Source of the DNA: Candidatus Saccharimonadota bacterium
GTDB lineage: Bacteria; Patescibacteriota; Saccharimonadia; Saccharimonadales; EFPC-124
Direction: 5' to 3'
DNA: 30,020 nt
Assembly (NCBI GenBank): GCA_016880595.1
Contig: JAEHDC010000003.1
Location: 1 to 30,020 of the forward strand
Every line of letters starts with the position of its first letter. Position 1 is the stretch's first letter. The notes beneath the pieces are model-generated. The model was given only the letters and a program-made list of their open reading frames with translations, ran no database searches and was not told the origin of the DNA. Shown here piece after piece: positions 15,376 to 23,594 of this stretch. The position numbers and the translations under genes were made by a program.

Positions 15376-16338
15376 CTAGTAGGTGATGTGTACCAGGGTG
15401 ACTTTCATATGCGGATATCCCTCTAAGAGCCACTTGTGTTTTATCTCAGACCAAGTCCAGCCGCGCTTGTTGTAGTTAATGGTGGGGGTTAATTCTGCGG
15501 TTCTCCATTCGGCTACTTCCGGGTAATTGCCTGGTGCGATATCTACAACAATTGACAGATGGTCAATACCCGGGCTGCCTTCAGTGTCCCAATCGTACGC
15601 AATGATGTCACCAATGCGAGCATCTGATACGGCGTTGTCATTGACGTACTCGTTATTGGCGTTGTAGCCTAGTATAACCCTTGTGGTTGCCCACCCCATG
15701 CTTTGTAGGTATTCCACGGTCATTGGTGCAACCGTTGCAGTTACAGTGCCTGGAATTACTGTCAGTGTTGTTTTATGGACACTGTATCCGTTCCATTCAT
15801 CTGTCTGTGGAATGCCGCCAATCCAAAGCGATTCGCTTGCAAGCCACGCACAGCCTGACCAGGTGATCGGTTGAAGATCTGTCGCATGCTGATAAGCGTA
15901 ATTTGCAGCAGCGGTTTGGTCATAGTTAGACGAAGTGCTCGTCGCCGTGGGCTTTGCCGATACCTCTGTAGGCTGGCTACTGCCACACTTGGCAATGCCG
16001 TAATTGCCCTCCAGATTGCTTTGCTTTTCCAGCGGAACATCGTCGGCGTATGACGTGTAATAACCATTTATGCCATTGTAATTAACCTGGAACCAGACGG
16101 TCGTGCCGTGCACGTTTTGTCCGTTTGTGTAGCAGATGTGATCTGGGCGCGAGCCTGCTGGCATTGTGGTTAGAAGCTGGTAATCTGCACTCGGTCCAGA
16201 GCGGATGTTGGCTGAAGCAACGATGTTAATTGTTGAGCTTGTTGCCGCAACTGCCGGCGTGGTCGTAGAGACCACGCCAACGATAGCTGTGGCTAGTGAA
16301 CGCATTGCCATCGCACATGCCCACTTAAGGCGTGACAC
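15376..16338 (-). CDS. Secreted SH3b plus amidase/CHAP-type cell-wall hydrolase
   Basis: 320 residues from GTG 16338. AAAGGAG lies six bases upstream of that GTG. The frame opens nine codons earlier with an ATG that would place the ribosome site inside the gene. The GTG start gives a proper signal peptide (MSRLKWACAMAMRSLA, then VVSTTTPAVA). Next comes a bacterial SH3 domain (about 35-100: NIRSGPSADYQLL, WFQVNYNGINGYY), which usually binds peptidoglycan. A Ser/Thr linker follows, then a domain opening YDQTAAANYAYQHA with WSGCAWLASESLW (likely nucleophile Cys) and IGDIIAYDW then IDHLSIVVDI (likely catalytic His). This matches the amidase_6/NlpC-like papain fold. It probably cleaves cell-wall peptide or amide bonds, in self or in a neighbouring cell. 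Confidence 0.82.
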   Translation of the reverse strand: MSRLKWACAMAMRSLATAIVGVVSTTTPAVAATSSTINIVASANIRSGPSADYQLLTTMPAGSRPDHICYTNGQNVHGTTVWFQVNYNGINGYYTSYADDVPLEKQSNLEGNYGIAKCGSSQPTEVSAKPTATSTSSNYDQTAAANYAYQHATDLQPITWSGCAWLASESLWIGGIPQTDEWNGYSVHKTTLTVIPGTVTATVAPMTVEYLQSMGWATTRVILGYNANNEYVNDNAVSDARIGDIIAYDWDTEGSPGIDHLSIVVDIAPGNYPEVAEWRTAELTPTINYNKRGWTWSEIKHKWLLEGYPHMKVTLVHITY

Positions 16339-16402
16339 GCATAGCTCCTTTTGTAGAAGGTGCAAAATATAGCAAGCAATAAAAATTACCGCGCAAAGTC
16401 TT

Positions 16403-16431
16403 TTGCATTTTTACCCAACATTGTTTATGCT
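16403..16431 (+). promoter_or_regulatory. Leaderless promoter for the PsbP-like gene
   Basis: -35 TTGCAT (16403-16408), 17-bp spacer, -10 TATGCT (16426-16431), then exactly six bases before ATG 16438. Normal sigma70 spacing puts the first transcribed base on the A of the start codon. No Shine-Dalgarno is present. Confidence 0.65.
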
Positions 16432-16437
16432 TAATCC

Positions 16438-17181
16438 ATGAATGATTCTAAACAGGCTGGTGGCCCGGTGGGGCCGACGTCAAAAAGTTCTTCTGCTTTG
16501 TTAATTTTTGTCTACACTTTGATGGGACTTGTTTTGTTGGCAGTTGCGGCTTTAATTACGTGGGCAATTGTAATTGAGCCAAATTTGTCATCTGATACTT
16601 CTAGTGCGACCGCTTCTGCCGACTGTAGCGATGGCTCGGTAAATGTATTGCCGAGTGGCTATAGCTGGTATGAGAACTCTTCTCTTGGTTACAAATTTGC
16701 CTATCCGTCTTCTTGGGGTACGGTAACGGTAACAACCACTCCTACTGGTGGTGCAAGCGGTCATTATGCTCAGGGTAGCTTCACTAACAAAACCACGGTT
16801 ACGTTTGGCGGCAATGCAACAGATTACGCTGTAAACGCACGTGGCGGTACGCCTCTGGACAGCCCTGGCTTTTTGCAGGCGGGCGATGGTTTTTACGCTG
16901 TGCAGATTTGGCAATTGCATGATTCCGCCATAGGTATTGATACGCCGCAATACGCATTAAGTAAAATCGAGGATTCTTCAACAACTACCTCAACCTGCAA
17001 TACTAGCGCATTAATTACGCAATATGCGTATTCAGATTATTATAGCTTCAGCTACGATCTGGCGCGCATAAACTTGCAACCGCCAAACATTTATTATGGT
17101 GTGAATTTCTTGCTTGAGAACCCAACAACGGCCGATAGGAGCGATTTAGAAAATATCCTGGCATCTTTTCAAACATTCTAA
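16438..17181 (+). CDS. Single-TM surface protein with PsbP-like outer domain
   Basis: 247 residues. A Gly/Pro/Ser-rich cytoplasmic start is followed by one helix at about 20-46 (LLIFVYTLMGLVLLAVAAL). Then comes an Ala/Ser/Thr linker and a beta-rich outer domain. SWYENSSLGYKFAYPSSWG is the opening motif of PsbP/MOG1-like domains seen in many small bacterial surface proteins. The C-terminus ends DLENILASFQTF, also typical for that fold. No enzyme motif is visible. Two cysteine pairs might form disulfides. The gene is three bases upstream of the MFS transporter, so the two are probably one operon. It starts from a leaderless promoter. Confidence 0.78.
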   Translation: MNDSKQAGGPVGPTSKSSSALLIFVYTLMGLVLLAVAALITWAIVIEPNLSSDTSSATASADCSDGSVNVLPSGYSWYENSSLGYKFAYPSSWGTVTVTTTPTGGASGHYAQGSFTNKTTVTFGGNATDYAVNARGGTPLDSPGFLQAGDGFYAVQIWQLHDSAIGIDTPQYALSKIEDSSTTTSTCNTSALITQYAYSDYYSFSYDLARINLQPPNIYYGVNFLLENPTTADRSDLENILASFQTF

Positions 17182-17184
17182 TGC

Positions 17185-18348
17185 ATGAATAGGCGCATTC
17201 TGATCAGGCTTCTTCCATTGTATGTTGCCGTTTTTCTTATGGCATGTGTATTTTGGTACGCCATAGAAAAGGTGTTTATGCGTCAAATTGGTTTTAGCGA
17301 TGGCGGAATTGGCGTAATGGTTGCGGCATATTCGGCATTTATGCTTTTGCTGGAAACTCCATCCGGTATTATAGCTGATCGTTGGAGCCGCAAAGGCGTG
17401 CTTATAATTGCCAGCGTTGCCTTGGCTCTGAGCTCCTGGATTCTGGGCGTCAGCAACGACCCGGTTATATACATCGCAGGCATACTTGTCTGGACTGTAT
17501 TCTATGCCTTGTACTCTGGCACAGACAGCTCAATTATTTACGACACATTGCTAGAAGAAACTGGCAGCAGCAAAAACTACGAGCATTTTTACGGATATAA
17601 TAAAGTTGCAGGCTGCGCTGGATTGGTTGTGGGATCGCTGTTTGGCGGTGTAATTGCCCAGGGCTATGGTTATCGCGCAGCATATTTTGTTACGATTCCT
17701 GTGGCACTAGCGTCAATTATTTGCTTGTTGGTTTTAAACGAGCCAAAAATTCATAAGTCTGAGGAGAAAGCGCCAATAAAAGACTATATTGTTGATACGT
17801 TTAAATCGGTGCTTGGCCGACGAGAACTTTTTGCTTTGGTGGCGATGATAATTCTGCTTATAATTTTAGACAAACTGCTCTTTGAATTCTCTCAACTTTG
17901 GTACATCGCACTGGCTATGCCGGTAGTTATTTACGGAATTGCTAATGCATTGGTTGCGGGCTCGGTTGGTATTGGCGGTGTAATTGCCAGGTTTTCTGGT
18001 CAGCACCGCACCGCTGTTATTCTATGGATACTTTTTGGAGCGGCTGCCAGCTCTGTCTGCTTGGTTTTTGTAAAAAATATAACAGTAGTAATTATTTCCC
18101 AGATGTTAATTGGCGTTGCGGCTGTCGCTTTAGAAGCCATGTTCTCGCATGAGCTACACGACCAGCTTTCTTCGCGCGTGCGAGCTGGCGCTTCCTCGGC
18201 GCTATGCACTGTTGCAAGATTTTTTGCCATACCACTGGCGCTAATCTTTGGTTTTATTAGCGACTACAGCGTTTTTGCTGCTGGCTGGGAGTTATTTGCG
18301 GTTGTGGCTGGCATTGCAATCATATTTTTGTTTTTTCATAGAAAGTAA
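17185..18348 (+). CDS. Major facilitator superfamily transporter
   Basis: 387 residues, with about 11-12 hydrophobic helices across the chain. The signature loop between helices 2 and 3 reads LLETPSGIIADRWSRKGVLI, a good match to the MFS motif G-x-x-x-D-R-x-x-R-K/R. The first half ends near residue 185 and a charged central loop (LNEPKIHKSEEKAPIKDY) separates it from the second half. The substrate is not evident; the weak set of acidic residues in helices 1 and 4 gives no strong hint of a drug or sugar carrier. It follows the PsbP-like gene by three bases, without its own ribosome site, and is likely translated by coupling. Confidence 0.87.
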   Translation: MNRRILIRLLPLYVAVFLMACVFWYAIEKVFMRQIGFSDGGIGVMVAAYSAFMLLLETPSGIIADRWSRKGVLIIASVALALSSWILGVSNDPVIYIAGILVWTVFYALYSGTDSSIIYDTLLEETGSSKNYEHFYGYNKVAGCAGLVVGSLFGGVIAQGYGYRAAYFVTIPVALASIICLLVLNEPKIHKSEEKAPIKDYIVDTFKSVLGRRELFALVAMIILLIILDKLLFEFSQLWYIALAMPVVIYGIANALVAGSVGIGGVIARFSGQHRTAVILWILFGAAASSVCLVFVKNITVVIISQMLIGVAAVALEAMFSHELHDQLSSRVRAGASSALCTVARFFAIPLALIFGFISDYSVFAAGWELFAVVAGIAIIFLFFHRK

Positions 18349-18374
18349 AGGAATTTCAAATTCAGTAGAAATGT

Positions 18375-18434
18375 TGTATTGGCGAGTTTGTAAGATAGCT
18401 ACAGATATCTCCAGTGCTATTGCTGGCCAATACA
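18375..18434 (+). repeat. 9-bp inverted repeat downstream of the MFS gene
   Basis: TGTATTGGC (18375-18383) is complementary to GCCAATACA (18426-18434) across a 42-base loop. It lies between the MFS stop and the typA promoter. No T-run follows. It may be part of a 3' structure; evidence is weak. Confidence 0.3.
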
Positions 18435-18458
18435 GAACACTATAATTATATCATGACA

Positions 18459-18487
18459 TTGTTTTTACGCAATATCTGTGCTATACT
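18459..18487 (+). promoter_or_regulatory. Sigma70-type promoter for typA
   Basis: -35 TTGTTT (18459-18464), 17-bp spacer, -10 TATACT (18482-18487). The leader is about 47 nt and ends with GAGGTG five bases before ATG 18542. Confidence 0.65.
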
Positions 18488-18541
18488 GTTTTTAATTAGA
18501 TTAGCGCACATAAGCGCTTTATTTTTAACTGAGGTGCCAGA

Positions 18542-20368
18542 ATGCAAGATCAAACCAAAATTCGTAATATCGCGATAATTGCCCACGTTGACCACGGCAA
18601 AACTACTTTGGTAGACGGGCTTTTAAAGCAGTCCGAAACTTTCCGCGACAATCAGGCGGAAATGCAGCAAGAATTAATTATGGACAGCGGCGATCAAGAG
18701 CGCGAGCGCGGGATTACTATTACCGCCAAGGTTACTGCTGTGCAGCATGGAGATTACCGCATTAATATTATCGACACCCCTGGTCACGCCGACTTTAGCG
18801 GCGAGGTTGAACGCACATTAAACATGGCTGACGGCTGCATCCTAATTGTTGATGCCCAAGAAGGCCCAATGCCGCAAACCAAATTTGTGCTCGGCAAGGC
18901 TTTGGCAAGCGGTCTTAAGCCAATTGTTATTATCAACAAAATAGATAAGCCTGGCAATCGTTTGGGCGAGGTTGAAGACGAGCTGGCTGATCTGTTCTTG
19001 GAACTTGCCGTGCATGAGGACCAGCTCCACTACCCTGTTTATTACGCTATTGGCCGCGCCGGAAAAGCTTGGCAAAACGTGCCGCAAAATCCGGAGGAAG
19101 ACGCCAACTTGGATGTAATTTTTGACGCCATTATTAACGAAATTCCAGCACCAAAAGTGGAGTTAGACGCTCCGCTGCAAATGCTCGTTACTGCCTTGGC
19201 GTGGGATAACTACAAGGGCAAATACGCCATTGGTCGCATTAGTGCTGGCCATGTAAAAGCTGGCGATCAGATTACGCTTTGCAAAAAAGACGGCACGCAA
19301 GTCAAAGCTAAAGTTGAGCTTGTATTTATGAGTCATGGCCTTAGCAAGTTTGAGGTTAAAGAAGGTGTCGCCGGTGACATTGTGCAACTTACTGGTATCG
19401 CCGACGCGCACATCGGCGATACTGTTGCCGACGCCGTAAACCCGGTTGCTTTGCCGACTATTGAGGTCGAGGCTCCAACGCTTAAAGTTTACCTCGGGCC
19501 AAACACTAGTCCGTTTAAAGGGTTGGAGGGCAAGTTCACCACTGGCCGTCAAATTGGTGAACGCTTGCAAAAAGAGTTGGAAACTAATGTTGGTCTGCGC
19601 GTAGAAGATAGTGGTATTGGCTACTTAGTTAGTGGTCGCGGTGAACTTCACCTTAGTGTTTTGATAGAAACCATGCGCCGCGAAGGTTATGAATTTGAAG
19701 TCGGCCGCCCGCAAGTTGTTACTAAAGAAGAAGGCGGCAAAATTGTTGAGCCAATTGAAGAGCTTATAATCGAAGTTCCAGCCGAGTACGTTGGTGCTGT
19801 ACAGATGGAGCTTGGCGCTCGTCGCGCACTGTTAAAAGAGCAATTTTCTTCAAGCAGTAAGGGCGTTACAAAGTTAGTTTACGAGCTTCCAACCCGCGCG
19901 CTCCTTGGTTTGCGCAACGTTTTAGTTACTCAAACCAAAGGCACAATTGTAATGAATAGCTTAGTTACTGGCTATCAGCCAATGGGTGCGCCATTGCAGC
20001 AACTCCGCAACGGTGTGTTGATTGCTTTTGAGCAAGGCACCACAACTCCTTATGCGCTAGAAATGGCCGAAGCTCGCGGCACACTGTATATTGGCCCGGG
20101 CGAAAAGGTTTACGCCGGACAAATTGTTGGTTTGTACAATCGCGGCGACGACCTTGAAGTTAACGTTTGCAAAGCTAAACACCTTACAAACATGCGCAGC
20201 AAATCTAGTGATGGTGTTGTGCAGCTAACGCCGGCTACAATTTTGAGCCTTGAGCAGTGTTTAGATTTTATCGAGAACGACGAAATGCTAGAAGTTACGC
20301 CGCAAAGCCTTCGTCTTCGCAAAAAAGAACTGAATCCTACTTTGCGCAAACGCCAACCGCGGGTTTAG
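18542..20368 (+). CDS. typA: Translational GTPase TypA/BipA
   Basis: 608 residues, the normal length. The GTPase domain shows IIAHVDHGKTTLVDGLL (P-loop), RERGITITAK (switch I), DTPGHADFSGEVER (switch II) and NKIDKPGNR. Domains 2 and 3, the EF-G-like domain (GRGELHLSVLIETMRREG) and the family-specific C-terminal domain with GTTTPYALEMAEARG and NMRSKSSDG follow in the expected order. TypA binds the ribosome and helps 50S assembly and growth under cold or stress. The gene has its own promoter and ribosome site. It ends before a strong hairpin with a T-run at 20394-20421. Confidence 0.96.
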   Translation: MQDQTKIRNIAIIAHVDHGKTTLVDGLLKQSETFRDNQAEMQQELIMDSGDQERERGITITAKVTAVQHGDYRINIIDTPGHADFSGEVERTLNMADGCILIVDAQEGPMPQTKFVLGKALASGLKPIVIINKIDKPGNRLGEVEDELADLFLELAVHEDQLHYPVYYAIGRAGKAWQNVPQNPEEDANLDVIFDAIINEIPAPKVELDAPLQMLVTALAWDNYKGKYAIGRISAGHVKAGDQITLCKKDGTQVKAKVELVFMSHGLSKFEVKEGVAGDIVQLTGIADAHIGDTVADAVNPVALPTIEVEAPTLKVYLGPNTSPFKGLEGKFTTGRQIGERLQKELETNVGLRVEDSGIGYLVSGRGELHLSVLIETMRREGYEFEVGRPQVVTKEEGGKIVEPIEELIIEVPAEYVGAVQMELGARRALLKEQFSSSSKGVTKLVYELPTRALLGLRNVLVTQTKGTIVMNSLVTGYQPMGAPLQQLRNGVLIAFEQGTTTPYALEMAEARGTLYIGPGEKVYAGQIVGLYNRGDDLEVNVCKAKHLTNMRSKSSDGVVQLTPATILSLEQCLDFIENDEMLEVTPQSLRLRKKELNPTLRKRQPRV

Positions 20369-20393
20369 CAGGTATAAACCTGTTCTTGTTAGT

Positions 20394-20421
20394 TGCTCGG
20401 CGGAAGAATTTCCGCCGAGCA
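20394..20421 (+). terminator. Rho-independent terminator after typA
   Basis: A 12-bp perfect stem (TGCTCGGCGGAA with its complement) and a GAAT loop. TTGCAGTTTTT follows on the plus strand. It lies 26 bases after the typA stop, in the gap before the convergent gene ending at 20437. Confidence 0.8.
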
Positions 20422-20436
20422 TTGCAGTTTTTACTC

Positions 20437-21267
20437 TTATTCTTGCTGTTGCTTAAGCCTTGCGATTAACTCTATGATCTTTGACCTTGGCCAGCGGTAA
20501 GTGTAATCAGAGCCTGAAGGCAATGGCAGCATGGCGAGCGCTATTCTATTGAGATCTGCAGAAACGTCGATCCAGGTAGTCCCTGGAATTTCTGACATAA
20601 TCATCCCCATTGCTTCGTCGCAAGGGAGTAGCTTATCTCTCGATTCCTTAAGATTTACGTAAAGTTTTTCGGCCTCTGGCCAGCTGCCTATAAGCATGCT
20701 TATAACTGATGCTTCGGTAGCGCCTACAAGCCTACCACTTCCACTAAATACAACATCCAGGCCGCACATTTCTTCGCCAAGAAAAAGTCTAGATCGCAAA
20801 GCGTTTAGACGCAGCGAAAAAATTTCTGCCATAGCACTGCAGCCAACTACTCCGTAAGTGTAATCTGTAAACAAGGAAATGGATTTTTTATCGAGCTGCG
20901 TTTGGCGGTACCTTATATTTACTTCTCCGTATTTGCAAAATAGCCTAAGAGCTATGTCGGAGATTCTTCTCATTAATTTTTTAATTGGCAAGTCTCCGCA
21001 TGGGCCTCTGGAATCAATATACGCTTTAGCCTGCGAAAGCGAAAGAAGCTTTTCTTCTTCGCGCTGTAATGCATCAACTAATTCTTCTGCTTCTTCTAAA
21101 TTAAGCCCTGCCTCTACGAATATATTAATTACTGAGCTTAATGGAACGTACCATCTGCCGTCGCCCGCCTTTTTAGCAAATAAGCCGCCGATAGTAGCTT
21201 TGCTTAGTAATGACCTATCATCCATGCTAAGCATAGAGGATACTTTGCTAATTGAAAGGTAAATCAT
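20437..21267 (-). CDS. Hypothetical protein with excisionase/MerR-like HTH at the N-terminus
   Basis: 276 residues. The first 50 read YLSISKVSSMLSMDDRSLLSK, then FAKKAGDGRWYVPLSSVINIF. This has the look of an excisionase/MerR-type winged helix-turn-helix: a short strand, two helices, a G-x-R/K-W-x-V-P wing and a closing helix. A coiled or helical stretch follows (NLEEAEELVDALQREEEKLLSL), then an unrecognised globular part with GDLPIKKLMRRISDIAL and six scattered cysteines. There is no membrane helix. It may be a DNA-binding regulator, but I do not recognise the whole protein. GGGGGAG stands just two bases before ATG 21267, which is unusually close. The downstream neighbour on the minus strand is the typA terminator; the upstream one is the HD protein, 84 bases away. 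Confidence 0.6.
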   Translation of the reverse strand: MIYLSISKVSSMLSMDDRSLLSKATIGGLFAKKAGDGRWYVPLSSVINIFVEAGLNLEEAEELVDALQREEEKLLSLSQAKAYIDSRGPCGDLPIKKLMRRISDIALRLFCKYGEVNIRYRQTQLDKKSISLFTDYTYGVVGCSAMAEIFSLRLNALRSRLFLGEEMCGLDVVFSGSGRLVGATEASVISMLIGSWPEAEKLYVNLKESRDKLLPCDEAMGMIMSEIPGTTWIDVSADLNRIALAMLPLPSGSDYTYRWPRSKIIELIARLKQQQE

Positions 21268-21351
21268 TACTCCCCCAATAATAGTAGGAACAAAAACTGC
21301 AATTTAATTATATGATATTTGGAACGTTGATAGAAGAAGTTTTATTTTGTT

Positions 21352-23034
21352 TTATGCCCTAACTGCGAAATCACGCCTTACCGACGCAAGTTGGTGCTCA
21401 AAAGCTGGATTACTTTTTTGTGAATCTGGATCGTTGCGGTAGTAGCGGCGCACGTTGTCAAGATAATCCATTATTGCCTCAAAAGCTTTTGGGCCAATGG
21501 CGTCAACGGTTGCTTGCAATATATCTCTGGCGGTTTCGTGCTGGCAAAACGGATCTGGATCGCCGTGTTTTTTTGCATCTTGACGCGCCCGTTGAATACG
21601 ATCCGAGATTTTTAAGACATTGTTCCTGCCTATGGTTCCAAAAATGTAGCCACTAACTGGCGAGCGGTTTGTTGTGACTATATCTACGGTTACTTGGTTT
21701 TTTCCATGCATTAACTCTTCATAAACCTTTTGTTCGTCTGGAGTGAGTTTTTGAAGCTGTTCATTATTTGGAACTGAATCTTTTGGCCAGTGATTTTGAT
21801 CAACTATGCCAGGCACTGGCGCATCCGGACGGCCCATTAAAGTTGCAACGCAATTAACTAACACTATGCCAACCTCATGAGATTTAAAGAATATGGTTGC
21901 GAGTTCAGTATTATGCTCTGTGTTGTCAGTTGCGGTTTTATAAACTTCCAGAGGTGGATAGCAATCTTCGCCCATGCGTTTGCCTTCATTATCACGCCTG
22001 ATATAAAAATGAAAGACGTTTGCGGCTGGCACGTTATTGTTCTTGCCAGCTATGCTTTGGTATAAAAACGGTGCTGAGCGTTCTACGCCAGCGGCGCGTG
22101 CCAGTAAGCGAATTGTAGTTTCGCCTGCCTGGCGCAACTCAGCCAGATCCTCTACTTTGATATTACGACCGCCACGGATTATCTCACTAAAGTTGTCTTG
22201 ACTGGCAAAATCGGCTACGTCGCGGTTGGCCATGTGTACGGCTAGCGGCATTACAGCATTAATTGTTGGCCAATTTGGTTGGTGATTTTGGCCATTTAAA
22301 TTGTAGTTTAACTCTGACAACTTTTTTGCCAAATCTCCCATGTGCCCATCTGTTATTTCGCCAGCTTCGTCTTGGTCGATAGCCGTTTTAAACGGCACGG
22401 TTGCGGCAATCGCGCTGGCAGTGGCGACAATAAATTTAGCGTCAGCGCCTTTATTCTCTAGCCACTTTGCAGCAGCTAAGGCGCTATCAAACTCGTTACC
22501 ACCTTGTTGGTTTGTTATGCCGCCATCGTCCATTCCAAAAATGTGCGAAACCATTAAAGCCGTTGGATCTTGCGCGCCATGCTCGGTTAATTGCGTAGTG
22601 TAGGTTGTGGTCCCATCCTGTGTAGTAGTTTTGTAGTTGGCAAAATCGCCAATTAGATTGCGAAGTTCTACTGACCAGGCGCGGTTTCCGCTAGAGTCAA
22701 TGGCGTCAATATGTTTGTAAGATATATCGTGGAATAAGCCTGCAATAGCTATGATTGCCTTGGCTTGTTCCTCTGTAAAGATCCCGTCAGTAATCTCCGC
22801 AAGCTTTTCTGGTACATCTGGTTGTCCCATATTTGTCATGTGGTTTAGGCCATGATGTCGGCGAAAAGAATGCGGCATGTTATAGCTGTTTTGTATTAGC
22901 TCGACATCAAGATCCGAAATATCAGTGCTTGATGCCCCAAAGCTTTCAAGGTAGTTGCCAATAACATCTTTGGCGAGAGGGTTTGGTTCATTGTTTTTAA
23001 ACTCCATGTAGGAGTTGTAAAGTTGCTCGGACAT
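21352..23034 (-). CDS. HD-domain phosphohydrolase family protein
   Basis: 560 residues. The metal-binding HD signature is visible: RHHGLNHMTNM (H61, H65), AGLFHDISYKH (H102-D103, H108) and later HMANRDVADF with the last Asp. This is the order H...HD...D used by HD phosphohydrolases to hold one or two metals. The N-terminal 250 residues form that catalytic part. The remaining 300 residues, with DPDPFCQHETARDILQATV near the end, are not a family I recognise. The substrate is unknown; HD proteins hydrolyse nucleotides, cyclic dinucleotides and other phosphate esters. No signal peptide is seen. The start is five bases after the DUF4234 stop with no ribosome site, so coupled translation is likely. 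Confidence 0.72.
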   Translation of the reverse strand: MSEQLYNSYMEFKNNEPNPLAKDVIGNYLESFGASSTDISDLDVELIQNSYNMPHSFRRHHGLNHMTNMGQPDVPEKLAEITDGIFTEEQAKAIIAIAGLFHDISYKHIDAIDSSGNRAWSVELRNLIGDFANYKTTTQDGTTTYTTQLTEHGAQDPTALMVSHIFGMDDGGITNQQGGNEFDSALAAAKWLENKGADAKFIVATASAIAATVPFKTAIDQDEAGEITDGHMGDLAKKLSELNYNLNGQNHQPNWPTINAVMPLAVHMANRDVADFASQDNFSEIIRGGRNIKVEDLAELRQAGETTIRLLARAAGVERSAPFLYQSIAGKNNNVPAANVFHFYIRRDNEGKRMGEDCYPPLEVYKTATDNTEHNTELATIFFKSHEVGIVLVNCVATLMGRPDAPVPGIVDQNHWPKDSVPNNEQLQKLTPDEQKVYEELMHGKNQVTVDIVTTNRSPVSGYIFGTIGRNNVLKISDRIQRARQDAKKHGDPDPFCQHETARDILQATVDAIGPKAFEAIMDYLDNVRRYYRNDPDSQKSNPAFEHQLASVRRDFAVRA

Positions 23035-23039
23035 TTTTG

Positions 23040-23360
23040 TTATTTTGAGTAATTATTAAATTCGTACTGAACTATGCCATTTCCAATAGTTCCAAGGAGA
23101 AATATCAGTATAAAAGCGATTGGTGCGCTAAGGTTTTTGCGAGTCACAAACTCCACACCCTCGGAATATTTCCAAAGCCACCAAAGATTAACAAGCGGAA
23201 CAATAATTAGCCAGGCTGTTGGGATTTTTGCACCAGCAGTGTTCATCTCGCACTTAGTCATGACTGTCCAAACCAATCCGTAAATCCCAAAAGTTATGAA
23301 CGTAAAAAGTATTACCAAAAGCGGATTGCGATATTTAACCTTCTTCTTTGATGCTGGCAC
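23040..23360 (-). CDS. DUF4234-like small membrane protein
   Basis: 106 residues from a GTG start at 23360, with AAGGAG ten bases upstream. After a basic head (PASKKKVKYRN) come three hydrophobic helices. The first ends in FITFGIYGLVWTVMTKCEMN, the second is WLIIVPLVNLWWLWKYSEGVE, and the third is IAFILIFLLGTIGNGIVQYEFN. The T-F-G-I-Y-x-L-x-W plus W-x-W-x-Y pattern matches the DUF4234 family of bacterial membrane proteins, whose function is not known. It sits directly upstream of the HD protein (five-base gap), so the two are probably co-expressed. Its promoter lies in the same 230-base interval as the DEAD-box leader. Confidence 0.75.
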   Translation of the reverse strand: MPASKKKVKYRNPLLVILFTFITFGIYGLVWTVMTKCEMNTAGAKIPTAWLIIVPLVNLWWLWKYSEGVEFVTRKNLSAPIAFILIFLLGTIGNGIVQYEFNNYSK

Positions 23361-23460
23361 GACTGAAAATCTCCTTAATTTACAATTATTATATATTGTC
23401 GTGTAAGCATATGCAAAAATGACGCGCGTTTACAGTATTTAATAATCCACAATTTTATAC

Positions 23461-23489
23461 TGGACAAAATAGAAAGCTTATGCTACAAT
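23461..23489 (+). promoter_or_regulatory. Sigma70-type promoter for the DEAD-box helicase
   Basis: -35 TGGACA (23461-23466), 17-bp spacer, -10 TACAAT (23484-23489). Transcription would start near 23496, giving a leader of about 99 nt. Confidence 0.7.
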
Positions 23490-23493
23490 AGTT

Positions 23494-23576
23494 TTAACCT
23501 ATTGATGAATACCGATGTTACCTTATTGAGTTCTCGCTGTTCATCCTTCGATTTATAGCAGTGAGGTTTAGGTTAA
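23494..23576 (+). promoter_or_regulatory. Structured 5' leader of the DEAD-box helicase mRNA
   Basis: Two nested stems can form. Outer TTAACCTA (23494-23501) pairs perfectly with TAGGTTAA (23569-23576). Inner CTCGCTG (23533-23539) pairs with CAGTGAG (23559-23565) with one G-U pair. The GAAAGG ribosome site (23578-23583) is directly after the outer stem and 11 bases before ATG 23595. Long structured leaders are common on cold-shock helicase genes; control by temperature or by the helicase itself is an inference. Confidence 0.55.
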
Positions 23577-23594
23577 CGAAAGGTATTTATTTTT

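Noticed and set aside
16321..16338. ATG two bases after AAAGGAG, giving a five-codon ORF (MRVTP) ahead of the secreted amidase
   Set aside because: The spacing is too short for that ATG. The in-frame GTG six bases from the same ribosome site gives a good signal peptide.
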